Origin: Eunapius fragilis
Lineage: Eukaryota; Porifera; Demospongiae; Spongillida; Spongillidae
Assembly (NCBI GenBank): GCA_963681505.1
Contig: OY811974.1
Coordinates: 1,881,124-1,945,123 of the forward strand
DNA length: 64,000 nucleotides
Direction of reading: 5' to 3'
Shown: piece by piece, positions 54,244 through 64,000 of the stretch
Numbering within the stretch: position 1 is the stretch's first letter
How the letters are laid out: every line of letters begins with the position of its first letter
Position numbers and translations under genes: made by a program
The notes under the pieces: model-generated
The model's input: only the letters and a program-made list of their open reading frames with translations
What the model was told of the DNA's origin: nothing
Database searches by the model: none

Positions 54244-57214
54244 TAGAGAAGAATCTCTCCGTTGTTCGCTTATTGTTTTCTCGTGCCCAGCATTATTGAT
54301 AATATGTAAGACGCACGTGACGCCACTTGCAACTCCTCTATAAAATATCAACTGGTCGGTGTGGTTCACAGTAGTTTGCGGCCATTCAAATCGTGGACAG
54401 TAGCCTCGTTCCCTGAAATATTGAAATGATCACGTAATGACCTAGCAACGAGCCTTGACAACCACCAACCTTTGAAACATGAGACTGCTTGTTAACACGA
54501 CACGTCCTGTTGCCATTTACAAGCCATACAAGGACTGTACCACTATTTTCCTATTTATTGCCCTAATCACATGGCGTAGAGATGTTTACAGGATGTGGTA
54601 TGGCTCGCCAAAAGCGGCCTACTTTTGACGGACATCTCCACTTTGAAGCGCTTATTCTCCCTTTAGGACAAATTCTATGGCCAAACTAAAAGTGGAAAAC
54701 CAAAGAAGACAGAAGGTACTTACAGCGTATGGTAAGGAACTAGTGTCACATTTTTTCTTGGCGGTGGTAGATACGACTAAAATTGAGTGTGCGTATGGCG
54801 TATACACGTACGCTTGTGGTTTTGTGCAATTAAAGGTTTTACTCGTGAGGTAGCTTCGCTTTCACATACTGTGCTGCATTGAGCATCATGATACAAGGCA
54901 TGGTAGGACCTCTGCAAGTTATTAACACCTGGCGTGGTTGGACTCAGCCCCTTGCTCTCCGAGAAGGCCAAACCCTGAACGGGTACGCCTTGCCCATGGG
55001 GTGGTATGAAATGCATTTTTAGTGGTACTAGTATTGAGATGCCTGGGAATGATGCCCTAAGGTTGGCCATGGAATAGTGATGTTCCATGCTTTGTTGATA
55101 GACTTCAAATGGTGATATGTGTACCTAGTGACGCATGTGTGTAGGGCGCTTCTCTTGTGCTACAGTAACCATTAATGTACACAATGTGTTGATATTTGAG
55201 GGCTAGTATGCATCAGGATAGGTCTATACTTGAAGATCCTTATGAGGTTGCCTAAAAATACACCACTAAAGTATTGTTGATGTTTGGCCTTAAATGTCTG
55301 ACAAAGGGTGCATCATGATGGTTGAAGCCCTTATCAGTGGCTCTGGTGGTTTTGACTATTTCATTTGCCAGTTCACCTTGACAAGTCTGTGTGTGTTTTT
55401 ATAGTTATCATATCATTGCATCCTGTAGCTTCCCCTTCTCCTCAATCTGTTTAATCATTTCTATGGTGATGGACTCATACTCCCTGATCAGCTACATACA
55501 TAAGCAGCTCCTCCTTTGTTGCCAGTTCACCTTGACAAGTCTACAGAAAGCTAAAAAGCTGCATGGATGTGCTGGTTGTGGCCATGGGTACAAAGACCAG
55601 CTGCGGGTCACAGTTATGACAGAAAGAGCTCAAAGATCTTCATGAATGAAGATTCCATGGGTCAAATGGAGCCCAGGTATCCATCCTACCAGTGTAAATA
55701 CACAATTGAGATACTGACCTGTGACTGCTTATGTGTCAAAGTGTGGCTCTGATATGCAATTCATTTCCATATTCCATCTAATGGTACTCCTGCATACACC
55801 TCCAGCAGCCTTGATAGACCTATGGTTAGAATGGTTACTGAGATGTGATGGTTTCCAGTGTTCTTTCTGGAAAGTCTCCTATGCAACTAGCATTTATTTC
55901 TGTTTAGCCATGGGACAGGAGTGATGTGGTGGTGCGACCCTTTAATGAGGGCAATTATTTTATGAGACCTTTTGCATGTGCCTGTGTATGCTTGTCACCT
56001 CTCTTGGGCTGATATCTGCATGGGTAGGCTATATGTACATGTAAACTTTCATCATGTGTCTTCCATTGATATACATTTGTGGAGCTGTAATTAGTATGGT
56101 GTAGCTCTGCTCATCACCCGTTTGTACAAATTCACAACAATAGAGGGGTGGATCTTGGTAAAGGCAATGCTGAAGGAGCTATTCACACGTTCAGAAAATT
56201 CTGTACACTTATAAGATGACCTTTTTCTCTTCCCTGTAGCCACCAAAAGGTTTCCACACACTCTGCAGCGTTGCTGGACCTTATAGTTGTGCGGATCGAT
56301 TCAACTACTGTGAACGGATTGAATAACAAAATATGCCGATTATTCATAAAAAACACATTCGTGATTTGTGTGCTGAAAGAAAAAATGTGACACTTTCTAA
56401 ACCACGTGTTTGCCTATTGTGATGCTTTTTCTCGATGATGTTACGTCCTGACTTTCTTGGGAATTTGCCTGGCGTCCGCCTCATAGGCTTGAACTTACCC
56501 CCTTCCCTACGGCAATGGTGTAAAAGTAGGATGCGCATTTAAAGGAAACGCAACAAAGCGCTTGCGCATATGAGATATACTTACCTACGATGAACGTCAA
56601 GATCAAATAACCATGTTTTGCACATATCTGATGTATATGAAGTATGGATATGGCTCGCTCAAAAAGTACCATTGATAATGAGGTGTGGATTATAGTTCCA
56701 AAACCATTTACGGTATTGTTCTAATTGTAACCTAGTGTCCAGCCGCAAACTACTGTGGGTTGCTTAAAATTTAATTAACTGGTTGAAGCGGTTATTTAGC
56801 TGAAATACTGAGAGGCGGTTGTTTACTTCTCGCGATCGGTTAACCGATTAACCGGAGATCCGGCACAACCTTAAATTCGATTATCTCATCATATATCATG
56901 TTTGAAGCATTAATTATGCATAAATCAGAGTACAGTTATAGGGTAGTGTTATACTAATGTTGAAATGTGTTCCCGTGAAATAGAGCACATATTGGTGTGA
57001 GGTTACATGCAAAAAAAAAAAAAAAAAAAAAAGAAACAGATTCACTTTCTCCACTTTCAGTTTTGCAATTAACCCATTCTGCTACAGTAATATTAGAAAA
57101 TAAATGAATTGTTAAATTGCTTTCTTCTTAACTACTATTTATCAACTACATGAATGATTGGAGAGCATAATAAAATATAAAGTTCGAAAATACAATGTTT
57201 ATTTCTAAGCTGTG
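54244..57214. other. Three-kilobase region without a recognised gene
   Basis: Open frames here are short and none shows a domain I recognise. The phrase GCCAGTTCACCTTGACAAGT is repeated at 55368 and 55520. A poly-A tract lies at 57009-57032. Diverged coding remnants cannot be excluded. Confidence 0.4.
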
Positions 57215-57259
57215 GTGGTCCTAGATCTAGGACCACTAACGGTCTAGATCTAGGACCAC
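57215..57259. repeat. Perfect 22-bp palindrome and a near copy
   Basis: 57215-57236 is a perfect palindrome centred on AGATCT (half GTGGTCCTAGA). After four bases, a shortened copy GGTCTAGATCTAGGACCAC follows at 57241-57259. Confidence 0.9.
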
Positions 57260-57289
57260 AGCCTGGAGATTGAAGAGTAGGCGGTATAT

Positions 57290-57920
57290 AATGTCTATAA
57301 TGTACCGGGCGTCCCGGGGGTACAATTAATTGTCTACCGCGGTGTACAGATAATAAATTTATTCACGTTCTGCCAGTTTAACATCCCTTTTATATTTGAC
57401 GGTGCATGCACGTTGTTCAGGTCCTTTGGAGTTTGGCCCGAAATCTCCAAGCTATAATACTTTTCTTCGTTCCGAGTCAGCGCGTCAAAGTGAAGATATT
57501 CAATTGTGATACGCGTGGTTACTTTAACGTTGGTAACTCAACCAAACGCGGCCAATAGAAAAGTCATGGATTGGGAGCTAGTGCTTCAACGAGTGGTCTA
57601 TAATTAAAACATCATTTTGTGGTTCAAACATCCTAAACGTGTTACTTCAGCCCCGCTACGTCGTATTTGGTTGAGTTACCAACGTTAAAGTAACCACGCG
57701 TGTCGCAATCGAATATCTTCACTTTGACGCGCTGACTCGGAACGAAGAAAAAGTATTTTAACTTGGAGATTTCGGGCCAAACTCCAAAGGACCTGAACAA
57801 CGTGCATGTACCGTTAAATATAAAAGGGATGTTAAACTGGCAGAACGTGAATAAATTTATTATCTGTACACCGCGGTAGACAATTGTACCCCCGGGAGGA
57901 CGCCCGGTACATTAGACATT
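57290..57920. mobile_element. Large foldback element, ~256-bp arms
   Basis: Left arm 57290-57546 and right arm 57666-57920 are reverse complements with few mismatches. The outer ends are AATGTCTATAATGTACCGGG and its inverse (with one 2-3 base difference). The 119-bp spacer is unique. No coding capacity. Confidence 0.88.
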
Positions 57921-58084
57921 AAAGGCAAATGGGGCACGTATAGTTGTGTGCAATATCATAAATTCGCTTGCACTCCTGCATTATTCTATAATATTACATA
58001 AACACACAAGTCCACATAAATGCACAGTGTTATACTATCACCTTTCTTACACCTACGTACACATCATAATACGCACAATTATTA

Positions 58085-59200
58085 ATGTATTTACCTAAGA
58101 ATTCAATCTTAAGTAAACAGAATGGCCAGACGCCTGCCTACCCTATGCCCAGGGTGGATCTCATCATCGACCAGCTGGGAGGCGCATTCTACATCACCAC
58201 CATGGACCTGACGCGCGGCTACTGGCAGGTACCAGTTGCCGAGGATGCCAGGCGACGGAGTTTGCAACACCGATTGGACTGTATCAGTTCAATCGGATGC
58301 CACTTGGACTCAAGGGTTGCACCGGCCACATTTCATGCAAGGACTGATGGATCGGGTTATCAGAGGTATCTGCGGAGCATTCATCGACGACGTAATATAT
58401 TCAGTGAGTCATGGGAGGAGCATGTTAGCCAGATTAGAGCGGTGTTGGAAAGACTCAAGGGGGCGGTGCTGACTTGCTCCAAATGTGGTTTTGGGCTGAC
58501 AGCATGTATATATCTGGGCCACGTATTTGGTAGTGGGGTCGTACGCCCGGAAGCGTCGAAGGTGCACGCTGTGTTGGCTTTTCCTATTCCTGTTACCAAG
58601 ACGCACGTGCGCGCTTTCGTTGAACAACTGGATACTACCGGCGATTCTCCCTAATTTTGCATCACTGGCTGCATGCCCCGCTAAGCGACCTGACCAAAAA
58701 GGCTGCTCCGATGCAAGTGGATTGGGATGACCAGTGCAAGAAGGCGTTTGAGGACCTCAAGAATTAATTGTTTGTGCTCTTTGCCATGCAGTGCTTCAGA
58801 GCCCTGATTTTGAGAAGTAGTTTATTCTTCAACTGAACGGACGCGGACTAGGGGCAGTGCTGAGCCAAAGAGACAGCGTGGAATTGATCATCCAGTGCAT
58901 GGACTATTACAGCAGAAAGCTGCTATCCGGCTCGAGAGCAGAGGTACTCTACCATCCAAAAAGGAATGCCTCGCTATTAAAGTGTCAATGTACAACTTCA
59001 GGACCTATCTGATGGTCGCAAGTTTACCGTCGAACGGACCACAGGACCCTGCTATGGATGGATAGACTGAAGGACCGTAACTCAAGGCTATAAAGCGTTG
59101 CAGTTTGTCGTTACAGTAGTTCCATTTCACGGTGGAACACCGCAAGGGGCCGAAAAACGCGAATGCAGATGGTCTGTCAAGAATGCCCTGGGTTGAGGAC
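58085..59200 (+). mobile_element. Ty3/gypsy-type pol fragment (RT and RNase H), broken
   Basis: The first frame has YPMPRVDLIIDQLGGAFYIT and DLTRGYWQVP, the finger/palm start of an LTR-retrotransposon reverse transcriptase. The frame then shifts around 58230-58260 and again near 58340-58400, where the catalytic region appears only in pieces. RNase H remnants follow (an A-V-L-S-Q segment near 58855 and W-M-D-R-L-K-D near 59060, ending near the D-G-L-S region at 59180). No protease, integrase or LTR was seen. Inactive. Confidence 0.8.
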
Positions 59201-59210
59201 GCAGCTAGCT

Positions 59211-59920
59211 GCTGAGCTTAAGATTGCTGCAGAAGAAGGAGGGAAGGATGTGAAGGGCTGAGAACCAGTCCTTGTACGTAATATGCTGGGAACAAGACCT
59301 TACGTAATAACATTAGCTGTATGACGTGTTGATTACCCCATTCATGCGGCATTATAGTGGACTCGAGGCCCTCCACCATCGTAAAGGCTGCATGGAAGGC
59401 TGATACTTTTGTGTCTTTGTGTACCAGCCCCTTATTGATTTTATTGATGTCGTGTATGGTATATAACAACGTGCATTTGTATGTATATGAGGGATGGGAA
59501 TTGCCGAGAACTGGTCAAGTTGTTAGTGTTTGCTGTTGCGATTAGCGTCTGACCTTGGGCCGTGACAATCGCAAAGTTGTAGATATGACAATTATTTATA
59601 TGTATAGCATATATTTCATTTCACATAAACACTATAAGCACTCTCACAATGTACACACACCTCTAGACACCTTAGCTTACAATAATGGCGACTTGCACCC
59701 CTCAAAAAATACCTCGATACGGTACGTTGCGTCTTCGCATGAGGTCACGTACAGAGAAAGCCTTGTGTTGTAAACGTTATGCACTTCCAAGCAGTTATTT
59801 TAACATATGTGAAATTAAGTTCAGAATTAGGCAGTTGCTACTTTAAAATTTGAAGCATTTCTCATTTGAAATCTATTGTGATTTAAGTCACAACTGGTCA
59901 ATCTATTGTTAAACCACTGT
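59211..59920. other. No gene recognised
   Basis: Sequence after the pol fragment with no integrase motif and no other domain I recognise. Confidence 0.4.
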
Positions 59921-59924
59921 GACA

Positions 59925-60025
59925 TGGGAGTGCAGTTGTGATGTGGGAGTGCAGTGGTGATGTGGAGTGCAGTGGTGACGTGGGAGTGTAGTGGTGACGT
60001 GGGAGTGCAATGGTGATGTGGGGAT
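59925..60025. repeat. 19-bp minisatellite
   Basis: About five units of GTGGGAGTGCAGTGGTGAT with T/C variation. Confidence 0.85.
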
Positions 60026-60477
60026 ATGGGTAGAGGTTTTGTGTGAAGAAAGGAGCTGAAAGATTACTGACTTAAAAGTCACAATTTGTTTAGGAGTCCT
60101 ATAAACTAAGAGCTCGTTACCATAGCATATAAGGAGAATAGAGGCATGCGCTCTCATAATCTATCATTAAAGCGGCATGAACATGTTTAGTTTAGCCGTT
60201 ACAACACGTTTTACCATCCTATCTTCTAACGGCCATTGCGGAACAAAAAAATTGTGACTTAAGTCACAGACCTTTGAACGGTCCAACATGTAGAATTTTC
60301 TTCGAGTAACCATGGCTTTAAATACATGAAACCGAGCGCCAAGACATGTAGATTCGTACTGTCCTGACAAAACTGCATGCTTGTATCTCTACGTGGTGTG
60401 GATACCATAGCACAGTAACCGCATTCAACGAGGCGAAGTAACATTGTTCGGACTTGTGCATGTAATAGACTATAGAG

Positions 60478-61285
60478 ATGGCTATTTCTGTTGGAGACCG
60501 TGTAGTTTGCAATGCAGACAAAGTTATGGGCAACAAACCAGCAAAGCAGAGGTACGGTAGGCTATTCCGAAAGGAACTCCAAGGTCTTGTTCAGGGAACG
60601 GAGGGTAGCGGGCGTAACAAGAAGTATGTGGTTTGTTTTGATGCAGTTACAACTACTATAAGGCCTTTTCCGCTCGAAGCTTAAAGCTGTTATAGTTGTA
60701 GAGAATGAAGCGGCTGAACTAAGGCTGAAGCTTTCCTTCACCAGATGAGACAGCTTTCGTACTCCATGTTTCTGCCGATGGGCAACCTAATGATGATGAT
60801 CTTGAGTTATTACATCAGGCTGATCAGGAGGATGAGAATAACTACTCTACAGATGTTGTCTCCTGCCACGGTGTGAAATGGAAGGTGGTTGAAGGTGTTT
60901 TCGAGGACTGGAGATGCTCACCGCAGTACAGAAAACATATCCTGCATGTGCATGGGGAAATGATGCAGATGAACAACGAAGAACACCTATAATTTGTTAC
61001 TGGAAAATATCATTTCCCTTACAGCTGTTGCCTGATATAGTCACTTGGACAACAGCTTCCTTTCCAGCTGCTGGATGTGCAAAGGCTACAGAAGATGAAA
61101 TTTTGGCTGTATTTGGAATCCTTTATGCCCTAACGAGAACCTCAGAAAGAAAGCGAGATTTTCACGGACGATGCATGGTCTTTTCCCAGCACCGCGATTT
61201 GGTGAAAGATATTCCCTTCCACGCCACCGCTTTGAGGTCCTACTTAGATGTATATTATTCTGAACTGATATTGCAATGGAGAGTT
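60478..61285 (+). pseudogene. Possible piggyBac-like transposase N-terminal fragment
   Basis: A first frame MAISVGDRVVCNADKVMGNK ends ... YVVCFDAVTTTIRPFPLEA. After several stops, a second frame from 60914 reads ISFPLQLLPDIVTWT and ATEDEILAVFGILYALTR. An F-P-x-x-L-L-P-x-I-V ... E-x-x-x-x-F-G-I pattern is found in the N-terminal half of DDE_Tnp_1_7 transposases. Together with 51950-52640 it could represent the same family, but they do not overlap. Low-moderate confidence. Confidence 0.4.
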
Positions 61286-61704
61286 TAGCCATTCTGGTGC
61301 AAGTACGGAAAACTCGACGGGGTCATTGCCACATAATATTGTCCCTCTTTCTTCTCTTCCATACTACTATAAAAATTCGCCGTTTTATGTTGCTACTTAG
61401 GCTAATAGATCATGCGCTATTTGCAAAAGTTCTTGCAAGTACCATTGTCAAGTCTGTTCGGACACAAAGGGAAGTATTGTTACAGTGTGTGGTTTGACGT
61501 CAAAGAATGGAAGTGCTTGCATAACTAGGCACATCATGAATGCCTCATAACAGTAGAAAAACTGCAACAGTATTAACTCCCACTGCAATTAATTACTATA
61601 TTCATAAGTGTTTCGTACTTTGTAAACAATCCGCCACATCACTGATTGGGATCTGTTGAGTATAGAAATGTCATTTTAGTTTTGTGACTAAATCACAATT
61701 CTAA

Positions 61705-61956
61705 GGGGGGCGTCTCCAAACTATTTTGGAAAGGATAACGTCATTTTGACGTTTCGTTATAACTCCCCTCCCTCCCCCCCCCCCCCCCCCCCCTCCTCAT
61801 AACGTCATTGATATCGAAGGTTGTGGGAGTCCGGCCGCCATTTTTTTTGGTCAGTACATCGGAAAACGTCACGAGCCTGACCCCCCCCCCCCCCCCCCCC
61901 CCCCCCCCAACGTCAAAATGACGTTAACTTTTCCTAAATAGTTTGGAGACGCCCCC
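61705..61956. mobile_element. Second MITE family with TAA target duplication
   Basis: A 252-bp element. Ends GGGGGGCGTCTCCAAACTAT and the inverse, with internal AACGTCATTTTGACGTT-type palindromic stretches. TAA lies on both sides (61702-61704 and 61957-61959). The terminal layout (G run, CCAAACTA, TTTGGAAA) parallels the family at 20011 but the sequence differs. Two poly-C runs are inside. Confidence 0.75.
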
Positions 61957-61984
61957 TAACTCACAAATTCTTGGTCAATCTATG

Positions 61985-62131
61985 GTTAAATCCTCAGTTT
62001 TGATACCCGTAAAACGAGCAGTGCTAGCGGACCTATCCATTACGCCGTAGCTCGTATACAATGTACAGCACGGAGCGCAATGGATAGGTACGCTAGCACG
62101 GCTCGTTTTATGAATACCAAAAGGATTTAAG
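61985..62131. repeat. Imperfect foldback repeat
   Basis: Left arm 61985-62047 pairs with right arm about 62070-62131 (GTAAAACGAG / CTCGTTTTA, GTGCTAGCG / CGCTAGCAC, CCTATCCATT / AATGGATAGG). The loop is about 22 bp. Confidence 0.75.
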
Positions 62132-62223
62132 CTCGGTCCTATCCTAAAAAGACTTGTTCTATAAGCCGGTACCGTTAAATGCAACTGCGTCCTTCCATGA
62201 CCGAACGGCAAAAATTTTTTTGC

Positions 62224-62253
62224 TGTCCACCCGCGGGTACCCCCGGGTGGACA
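62224..62253. repeat. Perfect GC-rich hairpin
   Basis: TGTCCACCCG (62224-62233) and CGGGTGGACA (62244-62253) form a 10-bp stem around a 10-base loop. Confidence 0.85.
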
Positions 62254-62863
62254 GTCAGGACAATAGGCATTAAGCTGCCATAAAATGTACAAAGGGAGTA
62301 CTAAATGAAGCACGTCTTCATTCATAATTACTGAATATTTTTGTACCTGTTCTGCTGAATATTACCTGCGGGTGACATACGACAAGACGTCAGTGCATGT
62401 TCGTCTTTCGTTTTTGGCTATGGTAACAAGTCCAACTTTTACAGTCAATAATATGTTGAAAGCTGTAAAAGCTGGTGTTTTAAGCAGAGGACTATTTTAA
62501 CGTAATGAAAGGATAATTAGTAAATCCTACGGGAGAGAGGTCAAAGTACTAGTGGTGGTATGTAAACACCACACAGTCTTTTTTTCCCCCATCAATTGCC
62601 GTTAGCCTGTACCTCTTGTAACATCTCCAAGGAAACATCCACGAATCTAGATTCACATTTCGCACAATAGTGAGTCGACGGGGTAATGAGACTCTGCAGA
62701 TGTCACTGAGATTTAGAAAATGCATGGTACACCAAAAACTGAAGGTCATGCAAAATCACTTGTTTCATTCTTCATGCACGCACGTAACGAGGCAAATGAA
62801 ATGTCATAATTCGGTTAGTACTCTTTGCAAATAGGACCACTCAAATTTACTATAGCACGATTT
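62254..62863. other. No gene recognised before the gap
   Basis: Sequence up to the assembly gap with no domain or repeat I can name. Confidence 0.4.
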
Positions 62864-63063
62864 NNNNNNNNNNNNNNNNNNNNNNNNNNNNNNNNNNNNN
62901 NNNNNNNNNNNNNNNNNNNNNNNNNNNNNNNNNNNNNNNNNNNNNNNNNNNNNNNNNNNNNNNNNNNNNNNNNNNNNNNNNNNNNNNNNNNNNNNNNNNN
63001 NNNNNNNNNNNNNNNNNNNNNNNNNNNNNNNNNNNNNNNNNNNNNNNNNNNNNNNNNNNNNNN
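62864..63063. other. Assembly gap, exactly 200 N
   Basis: A run of exactly 200 N, so a conventional placeholder rather than a measured length. Adjacency of the two sides rests on scaffolding. Confidence 0.99.
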
Positions 63064-63637
63064 TGCAGTATAGTATGCCTTATATAATCCTGCATTGTAA
63101 AGTACCCCCTATCCAGGGGAAAAGAAAGAAAAAAAAAAAAACCACCTACGTATCTATATATAGTACCTTTTTTTCAAAATCACTTTACAGTACCTTTCGT
63201 GAAATGATTCACTAGTAAAATGTTGAAAAGGGTTTCAGATGCTAACTGTCATGAAGATACGCTCTTTAATACAGTACATTTTCTCTGGTGTCGGCTCAAA
63301 TTGCAGAATCATGACAGCTAAATGTCTAGTAAAAGCACTTGGCTCATAACCAAATGCCCATATACGTCCCAACAAATGGTGTAAAGATGCATGAGTGCTT
63401 GGTTTCAGCAGCTTGTGCTGCATTGATTTTCTTAGTGTACTCAGTTGGTGAAAGAGCTACACCCATATACAGATTCATATAGGATGTCGCGCACAATTAT
63501 CAAACAGTGCTATACAGCTTGGCGTTAAATCAGCCGCGTCGGTAGAAATAGAACTTTGAAACTAGAGATTTTTAAATTTGTTTAATGCCTGATTGTCGTG
63601 GGGTGTGGTCTAATTCCCTGGTTGTATTTAATGTTTG

Positions 63638-63674
<37 letters not shown>

Positions 63675-64000
63675 ATACGGCCTGGTTGCGATAGGGCTGA
63701 CAATAATATGCCACCCAATAATTCTAAAACCTCCATAATGCCAACCGTATATGCAAAAAAAAAATGCTCTGAGAAAATTCCGAATTCCACCAAAACGCCG
63801 GTTACCTTTATAACCGTCATGCTTGCTTTTTTTTGCATGGTTCAATAATTCCAAAACACAGCGGCTGTGCTGCCTGTTTGTAGGGCTATAAAGGCTAAGC
63901 ACAAACGGCTGCGCTACAGACCGTCTGCGATTTTAAGAGTTCCTTTTCATCGTGGAGCCAGTAAGCGCTAGAGTTTAGGTGTATACGTGTTACCTTGAGT
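63064..64000. other. Region right of the gap, no gene recognised; 32-bp G run
   Basis: A poly-G tract at about 63642-63673 and an A run at 63130-63140. No domain was recognised in short frames on either strand. Confidence 0.4.

Noticed and set aside
54777-55088. A 103-residue minus-strand frame
   Set aside because: No domain, no splice-supported partner exons and no repeat elsewhere in the window; probably chance.
62825-63095. Open frames crossing the N run
   Set aside because: They consist almost entirely of unknown bases.

Overview
This is an animal nuclear genome window: genes are split by spliceosomal introns, and EGF, SRCR and leucine-rich-repeat (LRR) extracellular or signalling modules are built from phase-symmetric exons. 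The very short introns (about 50-100 bp), the EGF/SRCR mosaic gene and the dense load of simple repeats and degenerate mobile elements suggest a marine early-branching invertebrate, most likely a sponge; I infer this from style and cannot prove it. One run of exactly 200 N (62864-63063) marks a scaffold join.

Left part (1-9826, minus strand): a large mosaic gene, cut by the left window edge. In transcription order it has a 27-bp exon, a ~164-aa cysteine-rich repeat, an SRCR domain on two exons, then a supermodule of one cysteine-rich repeat exon plus seven EGF exons, seen three times in full and a fourth time in part. Every EGF exon is exactly 123 bp and every internal exon is phase 1-1. A diverged, broken paralogue lies at 23619-27272.

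Middle (12305-23358 and 27555-47449): two copies of one intergenic block, nearly identical where they align but differing by large indels. Both carry a Penelope-like retroelement remnant, a non-LTR reverse-transcriptase remnant, a MITE, several minisatellites and the 3' end of an LRR gene. Copy 2 additionally holds ferrochelatase exons (plus strand), one UBX-family exon (minus strand) and a 3.9-kb insertion. A 29-bp minisatellite found in both copies appears to derive from a ferrochelatase exon/intron boundary.

Right part: a complete 12-exon LRR gene (47330-51399, minus strand, 1126 aa) made of four repeated units that resemble LRRC58 and ending in a CaaX prenylation motif. Beyond it lie decayed mobile elements: piggyBac-like pieces, a hAT-type element with an intact 8-bp target duplication, a Ty3/gypsy-type pol fragment, foldback elements and MITEs. 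I recognised no intact host gene between 51400 and 64000.

The two main genes are unrelated in function as far as can be seen: one is a predicted secreted or surface adhesion/recognition protein, the other a predicted intracellular membrane-anchored LRR protein. The most unusual observations are the 8-exon higher-order repeat, the minisatellite born from a ferrochelatase splice junction, the CT microsatellite inside a Penelope-like endonuclease domain, and the LRR protein with a CaaX tail.
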